Origin: Prochlorococcus sp. AG-409-N21
GTDB taxonomy: Bacteria; Cyanobacteriota; Cyanobacteriia; PCC-6307; Cyanobiaceae
DNA: 64,000 nucleotides
Assembly (NCBI GenBank): GCA_003215415.1
Contig: QCKK01000006.1
Span: 1 to 64,000 of the forward strand
Direction: 5' to 3'
Shown: positions 45,578 through 55,621 of the stretch, in pieces
How positions within the stretch are numbered: position 1 is the stretch's first letter
Layout: each line of letters begins with the position of its first letter
Position numbers and translations under genes: made by a program
Notes under the pieces: model-generated
What the model saw: the letters and a program-made list of their open reading frames with translations, nothing else
What the model was told of the DNA's origin: nothing
Database searches by the model: none

Positions 45578-46163
45578 GCGTCCTTTAGTACTCGTTCATG
45601 GTCTTTGGAATACACCAAAGTTGTTTAATCCACTGATCAAGATGTTGGACATATCTGATGAAATGATCTTCGCTCCATATCTTCGTCATGGCTTTGGAAG
45701 AATATCTCTTGAGAATTTAGCTAATTCATTAGATCACTACATCTATGAGCGATTTGGATCTGATACTTATATTGATATCCTTGGGTTTTCTATGGGCGGT
45801 ATTATAAGTCGTGTTTGGTTGCAAAGTCTTGGTGGAGCCTTACGTACGCAACGTTTCATATGTGTAGGCAGTCCCCAACAAGGTACTTTGACTGCTCAAT
45901 TGATTCCTCCTTTTTTGTTTAGAGGCATTGCCGATATGAAGATAGGAAGCCCTTTAATTAATGACTTGAATCATGATTGCTCTTTATTGGGTGAGGTTGA
46001 GTGTTCGAGTTATTTTTGCAAGTGGGATTTGATGGCATTCCCTGGCTGGATGGCTCGACTCCCCATAGGTAACTTTGAACCTTTGCCAGTAATGACTCAC
46101 AGAGGGTTGATAACTAGTTCAAAAGCTCTTGATCTTCTTGTACCAAAGTTACTTGGCTTCTGA
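45567..46163 (+). CDS. Alpha/beta-fold hydrolase (lipase-like)
   Basis: From the ATG at 45567 the protein has 198 residues (MTLRRPLVLVHGLWNTPKLF). The track start at 45489 lies deep inside folB and lacks support. The oxyanion segment is LVLVHGLWNTP and the nucleophile elbow DILGFSMGGIISRVWL. A catalytic His is probably in VMTHRGLITSS at the C-terminus. It resembles cyanobacterial triacylglycerol-lipase-like proteins; the substrate is unknown. It overlaps folB by 11 nt and the convergent M3 peptidase by 15 nt. Confidence 0.83.
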   Translation: MTLRRPLVLVHGLWNTPKLFNPLIKMLDISDEMIFAPYLRHGFGRISLENLANSLDHYIYERFGSDTYIDILGFSMGGIISRVWLQSLGGALRTQRFICVGSPQQGTLTAQLIPPFLFRGIADMKIGSPLINDLNHDCSLLGEVECSSYFCKWDLMAFPGWMARLPIGNFEPLPVMTHRGLITSSKALDLLVPKLLGF

Positions 46164-48296
46164 TTTTTCTAATCCACAATGTTTTATTAGCGCTTTAGTA
46201 GTTGCAGCTCGCCCTCGAAAAGATTTGAAAATCTTTTCTGGTGCCTGACTTCCTCCCAGGGCCAGAATAGTTTCTCGAAACTTATGCCCAGTTGCGCGGA
46301 CTTTGTCTTCGTTATCAAGTCCAACTTCTTCAAAAGCTGAGAAAGCATCTGCACTTAGTACTTCAGCCCATTTGTAAGAGTAATATCCAGCTGAATAACC
46401 ACCAGCAAAAATATGACTGAAAGAACATAGGAAATTATCTTCTGGAATTGGAGGAATTACTGTTGTTTGAAGAGCAATTTCCCTCCTTAGATCATCTGGC
46501 GATAATCCAGATAATGGGTCCCAAGCACTATGCAATCGCAGATCGGTCAATGCGAAGTGCACTTGTCGAAGTGTTGTTAAACCTGCATTGAATGTTTTGC
46601 TTAATTGGAGTTTTTTGAACTCTGCTTCTTCTAGTTTTTCTCCTGTTTCCCAATGTTTAGCCATACGAATGAAAGTAGCTCTTTCAAGACACCAATTCTC
46701 CATAAATTGACTAGGTAGTTCAACAGCATCCCACTCGACATTGTTAATTCCTGCTGCTTGTGGATAGTCGACGGTAGTAAGCATATGTTGGAGGCCATGG
46801 CCAAATTCGTGAAAAAGAGTTTTAACTTCGTCAAAGCTCATAAGGCTTGGCGTGTTACCAATCGGAGGACTTTGATTACATATCAAATAAGCAATTGGCA
46901 GAACTTGTTTCCCTTGATCATCCTTGTCTCGATTTAGGCATTCATCCATCCAGGCACCTCCTCTTTTAGTAGAGGGTCTAACAAAAGGATCTAAATAAAA
47001 AGCGGCAAGATCTGCCCCACTCTTATCTATTACTTTGAAATAGCGAACATCTGGATGCCAAATAGGTGCTTCTCCATCAGCTGCCTTGATTGAAATTTCA
47101 AATAATCTGCTACAAAGATTGAACAAACCATCTAAAACTTGCGGAAGTGGAAACCAAGGCCTTAGTGCTTCCTGATCAAGATCAAAAGTTTTTTGTTTTA
47201 ATTTTTCTGACCAAAAACTAATGTCCCAAGGGTAGAGATCTTTTGCTTCTGGAGAATTTAAGGATTCGGCATAGGCTTTTAGATTCTTTAATTCGATTTC
47301 AGCAGAAGCCAAGGCTGCTTTACGTAGTTCTTCGAGAAGATTTTCAACAGCAGAAATATTGCTTGCCATTTTGTTCGCAAGGCTTAATTCTGCCCAATTT
47401 TTATAACCAAGTCTTTTTGATTGTTCAAGCCTTAAAGTCAGAATCTCCTCTATAAGAGGTTTGTTATTTAATGTTCCTTCGCTTGCACGACTTACATAGG
47501 CTTTATATAATTTTTCCCTAAGAGATCTGTTCTTTGCAAAGGTAATAAAAGGGACATAACGAGGAATGTCGAGACCCAATCGCCATGGTCCATTCTCTGC
47601 TGTTGGTTGATCATTATCATTGTCTTCTCTTTTGTCTCCAGCTTCTCTAGCTGAATCGGCAAGAATTTCTAATGCACTTATAGGTAATCCTTCTACATCT
47701 GAAAGGTTAGTAAGTAAGAGGCTCCATTCATTGGTCGCATCAAGTACATGGTTGCTGAAAGTAGTTGAAAGCTCTGCAAGGCGTTGAATTGTTGTATTAA
47801 ATTCCTTTTGCTTATCTCCCTTTAGTCCTACACCACGATGTTTCATGGATAGCAACTCAGATTCAATAATTCTGATTTGGATTTCATTAAGGGGTTCTGC
47901 AGGGTTGCTTTTTAAAGAGCAAAGTGCTTTGTGAATAATATTGCTTTGACCTAATTTATTACCAAAGCGAATGATTTCTGGTTGTTGATTTGCATAAGCA
48001 TCACGTAATTTTGGAGAATTGCAAACTGCATTTAAATGGCTCACTGCACCCCAACTCCAGCGTAATCTCTCTCCAATATTTTGGAGGGGAATCATTAGTT
48101 CCTCCCAAGATAATTTTTGATGTGTAGAGAGGCTGATCTCGAGATTCTCTTCTAATTTATTAATTTGCTCGGTTAGATTATTAATTAATTTTGGTAAGTA
48201 TTTATTTATTTGTTGAGGCGTAATTGCTTCATAATCAGGTAAGCCATTACCAGTAAGTAATGGTGAAGATTCTTTGTGAAATTCTTTTTTGTTCAT
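46149..48296 (-). CDS. prlC: M3 family oligopeptidase (oligopeptidase A-like)
   Basis: A 715-residue cytosolic zinc metallopeptidase that degrades short peptides, such as signal peptide fragments. The zinc motif HEFGH is in VKTLFHEFGHGLQHML near residue 495, with the third ligand Glu in INNVEWDAVELPSQFMENWC. The helical N-terminal lid domain is present. Length agrees with E. coli oligopeptidase A. It starts 1 nt after the ndhD stop on the same strand, so the two are likely coupled. Confidence 0.92.
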   Translation of the reverse strand: MNKKEFHKESSPLLTGNGLPDYEAITPQQINKYLPKLINNLTEQINKLEENLEISLSTHQKLSWEELMIPLQNIGERLRWSWGAVSHLNAVCNSPKLRDAYANQQPEIIRFGNKLGQSNIIHKALCSLKSNPAEPLNEIQIRIIESELLSMKHRGVGLKGDKQKEFNTTIQRLAELSTTFSNHVLDATNEWSLLLTNLSDVEGLPISALEILADSAREAGDKREDNDNDQPTAENGPWRLGLDIPRYVPFITFAKNRSLREKLYKAYVSRASEGTLNNKPLIEEILTLRLEQSKRLGYKNWAELSLANKMASNISAVENLLEELRKAALASAEIELKNLKAYAESLNSPEAKDLYPWDISFWSEKLKQKTFDLDQEALRPWFPLPQVLDGLFNLCSRLFEISIKAADGEAPIWHPDVRYFKVIDKSGADLAAFYLDPFVRPSTKRGGAWMDECLNRDKDDQGKQVLPIAYLICNQSPPIGNTPSLMSFDEVKTLFHEFGHGLQHMLTTVDYPQAAGINNVEWDAVELPSQFMENWCLERATFIRMAKHWETGEKLEEAEFKKLQLSKTFNAGLTTLRQVHFALTDLRLHSAWDPLSGLSPDDLRREIALQTTVIPPIPEDNFLCSFSHIFAGGYSAGYYSYKWAEVLSADAFSAFEEVGLDNEDKVRATGHKFRETILALGGSQAPEKIFKSFRGRAATTKALIKHCGLEKSEAK

Positions 48297-48297
48297 A

Positions 48298-49869
48298 TCA
48301 GCTTATTGGTAAATAATTCAGAGTTGCGAGGCTAGAGCTAAATAGTTTTTCTGCCAAGGCATTTGTTGAAACCTCATATAAATCAATAGCAATTCTTGGC
48401 CAGAACCCTATTACTAGAGTTGGAACTAAAAGGCTTAATCCAATGCTTAGTTCTCTGGGATTCATTTCTCTAACTGATGCTAGTGCAGGGATTCTTGGTC
48501 CAAAGAAGACTCTTCTGCACATTGAAAGTAAGTAAATAGGAGTAAGTACCAACCCAATTGCAGCGGAAATTACTGTTATAGCTCTAAAGACTGAGGTAAA
48601 AGCATTTTGACTTGTGATGCCAAGGAAAACAGTTATCTCACTTACAAATCCACTCATGCCAGGCAGTGCCAATGAGGCAAGTGAGCTTGTCAAGAAAAAT
48701 GCGAATGTAATAGGTAGAACTTTTGCAAGCCCTCCCATGTTGGGAATGGAGAGAGTATTTGTTCTTTCGTAAAAACTTCCAGTAACGAAGAACATTGCTG
48801 CTGCAATTAACCCATGACTAATCATTTGAAGCATTGCACCACTAATTCCAAGAGAGTCGATGGCACCTATCCCAAGCAGTACAAATCCCATATGGCTTAC
48901 GGAACTGCAGGCTATTCGACGCTTTACATTGTCTTGGGCAAATGCATTAAGGGCTCCATAAATAATGTTTACTATTCCAAGGACTATTAATGCGGGTGCA
49001 ATAAATAAGTGTTCTTGGGGAAGCATTTGAACATTAAATCTCAATAGGGCATAGCCACCCATTTTTAGTAAGACCCCAGCAAGAAGCATTGAAACAGGAG
49101 CGTTGGCTTCCCCATGTGCATCTGGTAGCCAAGTATGTAAAGGAAAGATTGGTAGTTTGACTCCAAAACCAATTAAGAAGCCTATATAACAAAGTAGTCC
49201 AAAACTTCCTCCTGGAGATCTAGAAGCTAATTCAGTTAGATTTAGCGAAAAATGATCTCCAGAAAGGGCTAGAGCAAGCCCACTGATTAATATCAATAAT
49301 GATGCTAAGGCTGTATAAAGTATAAATTTAGTTGCTGCATATAGACGTCTGTTCCCTCCCCAGATTGCAATGAGAAGGTAAACAGGTACTAATTCGAGTT
49401 CCCATGAAAGGAAAAAGAGGAGGAAATCTTGAGAAAGGAAAACGAGTCCTTGTGCCGAGGCTTGAATAAGTATGAGAGCAAAATAGAGTCTGGTTTTACT
49501 TTGTATTTTCCAACTAGCGGCCGCTGACAATAAAGTGATTAATCCACTTAAAGCAATCAAGGGGGCAGATATACCGTCTACTCCAAGTGACCATTCAAGG
49601 CCTACAAAGGGTATCCAACTAATTCTTTCTACAAGTTGTAGTCCATCAAATTGACTATCAAATAAAAAAATTAATACGCCAACAATCAGCAAGAAATCTG
49701 CGAATAAAACTGTTAAGGCAAGGTTTCGCGGCGAAAGAAGTGAGGTCCCTTTTTCATCTTCGGGAATGAATGGCATCAAAAGTGATCCTGCTGCTGGGAG
49801 CAAGACAATGAGAGAGAGCCAGGGGATGAATTGTTGGGACGCAGCCGTAAGCGGCAGATTGGCGTCCAT
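48298..49869 (-). CDS. ndhD: NAD(P)H-quinone oxidoreductase chain 4 (NdhD)
   Basis: A 523-residue proton-pumping membrane subunit of the NDH-1 complex with about 14 hydrophobic helices. Conserved parts are [21 protein letters not shown] with the key Glu. [33 protein letters not shown] is the lysine/broken-helix region, and [21 protein letters not shown] follows. It belongs to the NDH-1M/L type used in respiration and cyclic electron flow. It lies between thrB and the M3 peptidase gene. Confidence 0.95.
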   Translation of the reverse strand: MDANLPLTAASQQFIPWLSLIVLLPAAGSLLMPFIPEDEKGTSLLSPRNLALTVLFADFLLIVGVLIFLFDSQFDGLQLVERISWIPFVGLEWSLGVDGISAPLIALSGLITLLSAAASWKIQSKTRLYFALILIQASAQGLVFLSQDFLLFFLSWELELVPVYLLIAIWGGNRRLYAATKFILYTALASLLILISGLALALSGDHFSLNLTELASRSPGGSFGLLCYIGFLIGFGVKLPIFPLHTWLPDAHGEANAPVSMLLAGVLLKMGGYALLRFNVQMLPQEHLFIAPALIVLGIVNIIYGALNAFAQDNVKRRIACSSVSHMGFVLLGIGAIDSLGISGAMLQMISHGLIAAAMFFVTGSFYERTNTLSIPNMGGLAKVLPITFAFFLTSSLASLALPGMSGFVSEITVFLGITSQNAFTSVFRAITVISAAIGLVLTPIYLLSMCRRVFFGPRIPALASVREMNPRELSIGLSLLVPTLVIGFWPRIAIDLYEVSTNALAEKLFSSSLATLNYLPIS

Positions 49870-49917
49870 GACTAATCAGAGAATCTTTATGAACTTACCA
49901 GCAGGCAGGCCTTCTTT

Positions 49918-49951
49918 TGAGTAAATCTACCCAGTGAGTAAATCTACCCAT
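49918..49951. repeat. 17-nt tandem duplication at the thrB 3' end
   Basis: TGAGTAAATCTACCCA occurs twice with a 17-nt period, at 49918-49933 and 49935-49950. The right-hand copy contains the thrB stop (CTA on this strand) and the last codons. The left-hand copy lies in the spacer towards ndhD and so duplicates a second in-frame or near-frame stop region. Confidence 0.85.
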
Positions 49952-50891
49952 CGTTGTCAGGCCGCCAAGAGCTTCCTAATTTTTGTAGATTTAGCACTGG
50001 GGCCCTGCTTGCAACTCCTAATGACTCCCATTTTTTAACCATTGCTTGGCTAACTAAAGCTCCCTCTGATTCATTGCATAGAGCTAATAAACTTGGCCCT
50101 GCTCCACTTATTGAACAACCCAGCGCGCCAGCTCTTAAGGCAGCCTCCCTAACTTCAAGGCCTCCCTTAATGAGTCTCCATCGATATGGTTCGTGTAAAC
50201 GATCGTGCATCCCGTCGGATATAAGGTCTCCGTTCCCAGTCCGTAGCCCTTGTAATAACAAAGTAAGTGCTCCAAGATTTACTACTGCATCTCCAATGGG
50301 AATAGTTTTTGGCATAACCCTTCTTGCTTCATTTGTACTTAGTCGAATCGAAGGTACTGCTACTACTGCTTTTATTGGTTCTTTCCATTCACAACGAACT
50401 ACTCGCCACCTTTCCGAAGCTGCTTTTGCGGTAAGGCAAAGGCCACCTAAAAGAGATGGGACAACATTGTCTGGATGCCCTTCTATGTCGATTGCTAATT
50501 CTAGAAGCTTTTCTTTGCTAAGAGGCTCGCCCATTAGAGCGTTTGCTCCCACCAAGCCTGCCACAATTGCGGTTGCGCTGCTTCCAAGCCCTCTTGCTGG
50601 TGGAACAGCAAGTCTTACGCGAGCCTCTAGTCCAACTGGTTCTATTCCTGCAGCTTTCCATACTCTTTGCGCTGCACGATAAACAAGATTATCTGGGCCT
50701 CCACGCAAATGACTGCCTTCGCTGCCCTCAATAATTAGTTCAAATTTTTCTCCATTGCCTTCAATCCTTCGCATAACAAATTTATTGCTCAGATCCAATG
50801 CTGCGCCTAGACAATCAAAACCTGGTCCAAGGTTGGCAGTAGTGGAAGGTACATCCACAATCACTTTTTGACCAATCCTTGGCTGGACCAT
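49944..50891 (-). CDS. thrB: Homoserine kinase
   Basis: A GHMP-family kinase that phosphorylates homoserine on the way to threonine. I use the ATG at 50891 (MVQPRIGQKVIVDVPSTTANLGPGFDCLG, 315 residues). The track start at 50957 would overlap glk by 47 nt and adds unconserved sequence. The ATP-binding motif is PPARGLGSSATAIVAGL and the C-terminal GHMP motif GALGCSISGAGPSLLAL. A tandem 17-nt repeat spans its stop codon. Confidence 0.93.
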   Translation of the reverse strand: MVQPRIGQKVIVDVPSTTANLGPGFDCLGAALDLSNKFVMRRIEGNGEKFELIIEGSEGSHLRGGPDNLVYRAAQRVWKAAGIEPVGLEARVRLAVPPARGLGSSATAIVAGLVGANALMGEPLSKEKLLELAIDIEGHPDNVVPSLLGGLCLTAKAASERWRVVRCEWKEPIKAVVAVPSIRLSTNEARRVMPKTIPIGDAVVNLGALTLLLQGLRTGNGDLISDGMHDRLHEPYRWRLIKGGLEVREAALRAGALGCSISGAGPSLLALCNESEGALVSQAMVKKWESLGVASRAPVLNLQKLGSSWRPDNDG

Positions 50892-50910
50892 TCTTGCCTG
50901 TCTGTTGAAG

Positions 50911-51963
50911 TCAGTCTCCCATCTCGCTCGCGAGCATGCGAGCTCTGCAGGCAGCACTAAATAAGCCTACTTCTGAATCTAATAGCACTGTTATTGGTAA
51001 TTGATCCATAAAAGTTGAGAATCTACCTTTGTTCCTAAAGGATTTTAAAAAGGTTTCAGACCTTAATCCAGATAAGTGTTTTTTTGCAGTTCCTCCCCCT
51101 AGCCATAAGCCACCAACAGATAGTTCATGCAAAGCAACATCTCCTGCGGCAGATCCATATGCACTTAGCCAAAGTTGCAAAACTTCAGTCATTAAGGGAT
51201 CTTTATTTTTTGCTGCATCACTTACTAATGCAGGTAAATCAGGGCAATTTATGTCGTTATTTTTTCTATTTCTCCAAAGCTGAGCCGCTTCTTTTAAATC
51301 ATGCGAATTGCCATCACTTTGATTAAGTCTCCAATTCGCGATATGTCCTAAGCCAGTTCCACTTACAACTCTTTCTAAGGAAAGTCGTTCTAAACCGAGA
51401 TCATTCTTTATCCAAGATGAAAATTGCCATTCTTTTTCTGATTTTGCAGAGAACTCACGATGACTTCCTTCACTTGGTAGAGCAATGATTTTATTTTTAA
51501 TGGATATTCCTCTTGCGATTCCTAAGCCTGTACCTGCACCAATGATTGCAATATTGCCTTTTAAATCATTTCCGTTTTTACCTTTTTGTATTTCCATCTT
51601 TTGCTCACCTTTTAGGTATGGAAGCCCATAAATTAAAACGGCAAAGTCGTTGATAAGTTCTAGATTTTTAAGGCCAGCGATTTCACATAGTCTTTTCTCA
51701 TCAAGCTCCCAAGGAAGATTTGTTATATGAGAAAAACCATTTTCAACTAAACCTGCTACTGCTATGCAACCATAATTATTGCGACTTAATTTAATGGGAG
51801 CTTCATTTAAAAAGTCTCTAAAAAGTGCATCGAAAGAAATCCATTCTCTAGATAGATATTTTTTTTTATATATTTCAATAAGCCCCTGATTGTTTTCATA
51901 TATTGATAAAAGGGTCTTTGTTCCGCCTAGATCCCCTGCAATAATAATCTCAGAAGAAGTCAT
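50911..51963 (-). CDS. glk: Glucokinase
   Basis: A 350-residue Glk-family (not ROK) glucokinase that feeds glucose into glycolysis or glycogen metabolism. The phosphate-1 loop is IIAGDLGGTKTLLSIYE. The glucose-binding ELINDFAVLIYGLPYL and the adenosine loop AIIGAGTGLGIARG are present, as is ALPSEGSHREFSAKSE. It lies 19 nt before thrB on the same strand and 41 nt after the DUF1824 gene. Glucose uptake is known in Prochlorococcus, which fits a working glucokinase. Confidence 0.93.
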   Translation of the reverse strand: MTSSEIIIAGDLGGTKTLLSIYENNQGLIEIYKKKYLSREWISFDALFRDFLNEAPIKLSRNNYGCIAVAGLVENGFSHITNLPWELDEKRLCEIAGLKNLELINDFAVLIYGLPYLKGEQKMEIQKGKNGNDLKGNIAIIGAGTGLGIARGISIKNKIIALPSEGSHREFSAKSEKEWQFSSWIKNDLGLERLSLERVVSGTGLGHIANWRLNQSDGNSHDLKEAAQLWRNRKNNDINCPDLPALVSDAAKNKDPLMTEVLQLWLSAYGSAAGDVALHELSVGGLWLGGGTAKKHLSGLRSETFLKSFRNKGRFSTFMDQLPITVLLDSEVGLFSAACRARMLASEMGD

Positions 51964-52004
51964 AAAGTCTTTAGCTATTAGTTAGCACCTTAGAGAAAAA
52001 GTCT

Positions 52005-52418
52005 TTAAACTTTATCGATAAAAAAGTCCAAAGGAAAAGGTCCCCAAGTATTGGAGAATTTTTCTTTGTCAGCAATTTGTCCACTTATAAGAATACCTTC
52101 CCCTAGTCCATGTTCGGTACGAATGCGAATTTCTTGAGAAGATTGATTGGCTTTAAGGAAAACAGGACCTTTCTCTTTTGCTCTTTCTATAATTCTCATT
52201 GGAGACCAAGAAAAGAAGCTTTCAATCTGCTTAATTGCAAGCAAAGCTTTCTCTTCGGTACTTGCCATTATGCCAACAGTAAACCACTCAGCAGTAGCTA
52301 TTTCACGGTGAAGTTCTTCGATTAGTTTTTGTTGCAGCTCTTTACTCAAAACCGGAGCTGTTCTTAGAAGGCTTAGGTCTGATAGATTACTTATTGATCC
52401 AGGGGTATTCGTGTTCAT
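52005..52418 (-). CDS. DUF1824 family protein
   Basis: A 137-residue protein of a cyanobacterial/plastid-lineage family of unknown function. Conserved parts are AEWFTVGIMASTEEKALLAIKQIE, GPVFLKANQSSQEIRIRTEHGLGEGILISGQ and WGPFPLDFFIDK at the end. No catalytic motif is recognisable. It lies 41 nt upstream of glk, possibly in the same transcript. Confidence 0.82.
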   Translation of the reverse strand: MNTNTPGSISNLSDLSLLRTAPVLSKELQQKLIEELHREIATAEWFTVGIMASTEEKALLAIKQIESFFSWSPMRIIERAKEKGPVFLKANQSSQEIRIRTEHGLGEGILISGQIADKEKFSNTWGPFPLDFFIDKV

Positions 52419-52534
52419 TGCAAACTCTGAAGTAAGTGAAATTGTTTAAAGCTAGAATTTGTAACCATTGCTTAATTTTATTTTAATTAAAAGGGTCAAA
52501 TATCTAAAGGAAGGTTCATCTAATTTTACTTTAC

Positions 52535-54460
52535 CTATTGCTGATTAGATGACCTGCCTCTCTTTCTTATCTCTTCATCCAATAAATATATAAAATCTTC
52601 TATTTTCATGCTGCCAAAGTCTTTCCCATTAAGAGCTCTTACGGAAACTTTTCTCTCTTCTTGCTCTTTATCTCCGACTATCAACAGAAATGGAACTTTC
52701 TGAAGTGTATGTTCTCTTATCTTGAATCCAATCTTTTCATTTCTTAAGTCAATTTGTGTCCTATATCCTAGATGAGAAAGTTTTGAATGATATTCTTTAC
52801 ACAGACTTGAGTTCCTATCAGTTATTCCCATTATCACTAGTTGGGTTGGCGCTAACCAGGCAGGAAAGCGTCCTGCATAGTGTTCAATTAATATTCCAAT
52901 AAATCTCTCAAATGAACCTAATATTGCTCTATGAAGCATAACTGGAGTTTTCTTTTGATTATCCTCTCCAATAAATGATGCATCTAATCTTTCTGGCATT
53001 GAGAAATCAACTTGTATGGTCCCACACTGCCAGATCCGACCAATGCAATCTTTTAATGAGAATTCAATTTTAGGACCATAGAATGCACCTTCTCCAGGGA
53101 GAACTTCCCATTTTAGATTTTTCGCATTTAGTGCATCAGATAATGCTTTTTCTGATTTATCCCAAATTTCGTCACTCCCTACACGTTGGTTGGGTCTGGT
53201 AGAAAGTTTTATCTGAACAGAATCAAAACCAAATGAACTGTATACCTCGAATACTAAATCAATAAAGTTTGAGACTTCAGATTGAATTTGTGATTCGTCG
53301 CAGAAAATATGTGCATCATCTTGTACAAAATTTCTTACTCTCATTAGTCCATGAAGTGATCCTGAAGGTTCGTTCCTATGGCATGAGCCAAACTCAGCAA
53401 GGCGAATAGGTAGGTCACGATAACTTTTAAGTCCTTGGTTGAAAACTTGTACATGGCATGGACAATTCATTGGTTTTATTGCGTATTCTCTATTTTCAGA
53501 ATTAGTAGTAAACATATCGTCTTTAAATTTCTCCCAATGTCCTGATCTCTCCCATAAGCTTCTATCTACAGCTTGTGGAGTTTTGATTTCTTGGTATCCA
53601 TTTATTTTTAGAACCTCGCGAATGTACTGTTCAAGGACCTGATAGATTGCCCAACCATTTGGATGCCAGAAAACCATCCCTGGTGATTCTTCTTGTGTAT
53701 GGAATAAAGACATTTTTTTGCCAATCTTTCGATGATCTCTTTTTTCAGCTTCCTCAATCCTCTGTATATAACTTTTAAGATCTTTAGATGTAGGCCAGGC
53801 TGTTCCATATATCCTTTGAAGCATTTCATTTCTGGAATCGCCACGCCAATAAGCACCTGAAACCTTGGTTAACTTAAAATGGCGGAGGTGCCTTGTATTT
53901 GGTACATGTGGTCCTCTACACATGTCAATATACTCTTGATGTATATATAACTTTATTTTTTCATCACTTGGAATTTCCTCAATAATTTGCACCTTGTATG
54001 GCTCATCTCTTCCTATAAATGTATTCCTAGCCTCTTCTTTTGAAACTTCCTTTACAGTTACATCATAGTCTCTTTTGATCAATTCTTTTATCCGTATTTC
54101 GATAGCTTCTAGGTCATCTAACGTGAAGGCTTTTTCATATGCAATATCATAATAAAAACCATCGTCAATTACTGGCCCAATTGCCATCTTGGCAGTTGGG
54201 AATAATTGTTTTACTGCATGTCCAATTAAGTGAGCGAATGAATGTCTTATGGTGTCAATTCCCTCTTTGTCTTTTGCTGTGACAATACTTACTGATGCAT
54301 TTTGATTTATTGGAATACAAGTATCTATTAGATTCCCATTAATAAGTCCTGCTATTGCAGCTTTTGCTAGACCAGGACCAAGGCTTTCGGCTACTTGCAT
54401 TATAGTTACTGAGCCTTCGAAATCTTTTTGACTCCCGTCAGGCAGGGTTATTTTTGGCAT
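52535..54460 (-). CDS. thrS: Threonyl-tRNA synthetase
   Basis: A 641-residue class II synthetase. The TGS domain starts [20 protein letters not shown]. The editing domain has [23 protein letters not shown] (HxxxH). The catalytic core has the zinc Cys in [28 protein letters not shown] (motif 2 region) and [21 protein letters not shown] as motif 3. The anticodon-binding domain is at the C-terminus. It is monocistronic by appearance, with gaps of more than 110 nt on both sides. Confidence 0.97.
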   Translation of the reverse strand: MPKITLPDGSQKDFEGSVTIMQVAESLGPGLAKAAIAGLINGNLIDTCIPINQNASVSIVTAKDKEGIDTIRHSFAHLIGHAVKQLFPTAKMAIGPVIDDGFYYDIAYEKAFTLDDLEAIEIRIKELIKRDYDVTVKEVSKEEARNTFIGRDEPYKVQIIEEIPSDEKIKLYIHQEYIDMCRGPHVPNTRHLRHFKLTKVSGAYWRGDSRNEMLQRIYGTAWPTSKDLKSYIQRIEEAEKRDHRKIGKKMSLFHTQEESPGMVFWHPNGWAIYQVLEQYIREVLKINGYQEIKTPQAVDRSLWERSGHWEKFKDDMFTTNSENREYAIKPMNCPCHVQVFNQGLKSYRDLPIRLAEFGSCHRNEPSGSLHGLMRVRNFVQDDAHIFCDESQIQSEVSNFIDLVFEVYSSFGFDSVQIKLSTRPNQRVGSDEIWDKSEKALSDALNAKNLKWEVLPGEGAFYGPKIEFSLKDCIGRIWQCGTIQVDFSMPERLDASFIGEDNQKKTPVMLHRAILGSFERFIGILIEHYAGRFPAWLAPTQLVIMGITDRNSSLCKEYHSKLSHLGYRTQIDLRNEKIGFKIREHTLQKVPFLLIVGDKEQEERKVSVRALNGKDFGSMKIEDFIYLLDEEIRKRGRSSNQQ

Positions 54461-54518
54461 GAGTTAAGTGCTGAATTAAATGATTTGCATTTAATAAAAC
54501 TTGGATTAGTTTAACGGA

Positions 54519-54632
54519 CTAGATATTCTTAATTCCAAGTTGAGCTAGTTCAATGTTACTTATATTCTCTGATTCTTCTTGGTTGAAAATTGTTGATGAT
54601 TTTGAGGATTTCTTAAAAAGCTTGGCAATCAT
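54519..54632 (-). CDS. Possible 37-residue small protein (too short for the ORF track)
   Basis: In the 248-nt gap between thrS and the muramidase gene, the minus strand has an ATG-started frame. It begins MIAKLFKKSSKSSTIFNQEE and ends IELAQLGIKNI, closed by TAG at 54519. The N-terminus is strongly basic and the middle acidic. There is no good ribosome-binding site, and I do not recognise the sequence. It may be chance. Confidence 0.22.
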   Translation of the reverse strand: MIAKLFKKSSKSSTIFNQEESENISNIELAQLGIKNI

Positions 54633-54708
54633 TGGTTTTTGTGATGATTTCGTTTTTCACTTCCCATTTACCCTTTAAGTATGGGGACCTTTCAGAGTCA
54701 TGCTTTTC

Positions 54709-55410
54709 TTATTTCCCTTGATTTAGATGCTTCAAATTGGAATGATAAAACTTCCTCAGTTCTTGATGAGTCTTGTTCGGTTGGCCATAATTGCTTTTCC
54801 CTTTGCTGTTTGGGAAAGATGCCCAATCATTTGAAAGTAGAGAAATAGCTTGTTTAGTGAGGCCTTTTAAGTCAATTTCTTTTAAAGCGCCCCTTTTCTT
54901 TGCTAGATGAAGAGCTGCTTGGTCTTGATGGTGAGGATTGAAATTTGCAAGATTTAGCTCTTTTGCTGTTTGATTCCAGGTTCCAGGAATGAATTGGTAG
55001 GCACCAGCAGCAGCACTCTTATAGCGCTTTACTACTACAACATTTGGATGTTTAGAAAAATCATTGAATACCCCTCCTCCGAAAATTGTCCTATATCCAA
55101 TGTCTTTCCCTCCCATCCAAGTGCCTTCTGCATATCTAATAGTATTAAGTAGAGCGCGACGCTTGGGAGTTATAAGATATTTGTTTTGAGATTCAATATG
55201 TTCTAAAGGAAGCTGTTTGTTCTGTTCCTTAGATGATAAAAGATTTTGGGTTTGCTTTCCTTGTATTCCAATTGGGTCAAATAAAATTGAAAGAAGAATC
55301 GCAATAGAAGATGAAGCTATAGCTAAAAGTACCAGATTTGATTCGGCGTTGGCACTTTGATATTGAGTTTGGGTAGAACCTGCCAACTTGTAAAAGTTAT
55401 TCCATATCAC
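54709..55410 (-). CDS. Membrane-anchored lambda-type (GH104) muramidase
   Basis: A 233-residue protein with an N-terminal membrane helix (VLLAIASSSIAILLSILF, residues ~27-44) and a C-terminal domain closely following phage lambda endolysin. The catalytic Glu is E95 in IRYAEGTWMGG. Then come FNDFSKHPNVVV, SAAAGAYQFIPGTWN, QDQAALHLAKKRGALKEID and DWASFP...YGQ. Such enzymes cleave peptidoglycan glycans with anhydro-product formation. The membrane anchor and lack of any phage neighbour argue for a host cell-wall enzyme rather than a prophage lysin. Confidence 0.87.
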   Translation of the reverse strand: MIWNNFYKLAGSTQTQYQSANAESNLVLLAIASSSIAILLSILFDPIGIQGKQTQNLLSSKEQNKQLPLEHIESQNKYLITPKRRALLNTIRYAEGTWMGGKDIGYRTIFGGGVFNDFSKHPNVVVVKRYKSAAAGAYQFIPGTWNQTAKELNLANFNPHHQDQAALHLAKKRGALKEIDLKGLTKQAISLLSNDWASFPNSKGKSNYGQPNKTHQELRKFYHSNLKHLNQGK

Positions 55411-55621
55411 TATGTATTAATGCCAACCCTTTTGGCGACCTTTCTTGGAATCCTCTTGACGGGTCGACTAGTAATGTGCTGTAAAGAGCAAAAACTAATT
55501 ATTTAATTTAACTAGGCCTTTTTGGCGGTTTAGAGCCTTTTTATCAAAGATCTTGCTTCGAAAAAGAAAATGAAATGCTAATTGATTCATTAGTAAAACT
55601 TTTCTTTGGCCTATTCACTGA

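Noticed and set aside
49954-50682. 242-residue plus-strand ORF opposite thrB
   Set aside because: thrB has complete GHMP motifs on the minus strand. The antisense frame has no recognisable domain and no start signals.
54709-55410. Prophage remnant around the endolysin-like gene
   Set aside because: Neighbours are housekeeping genes (thrS, trpS), and no integrase, holin or structural genes are present. The protein has a host-type membrane anchor.
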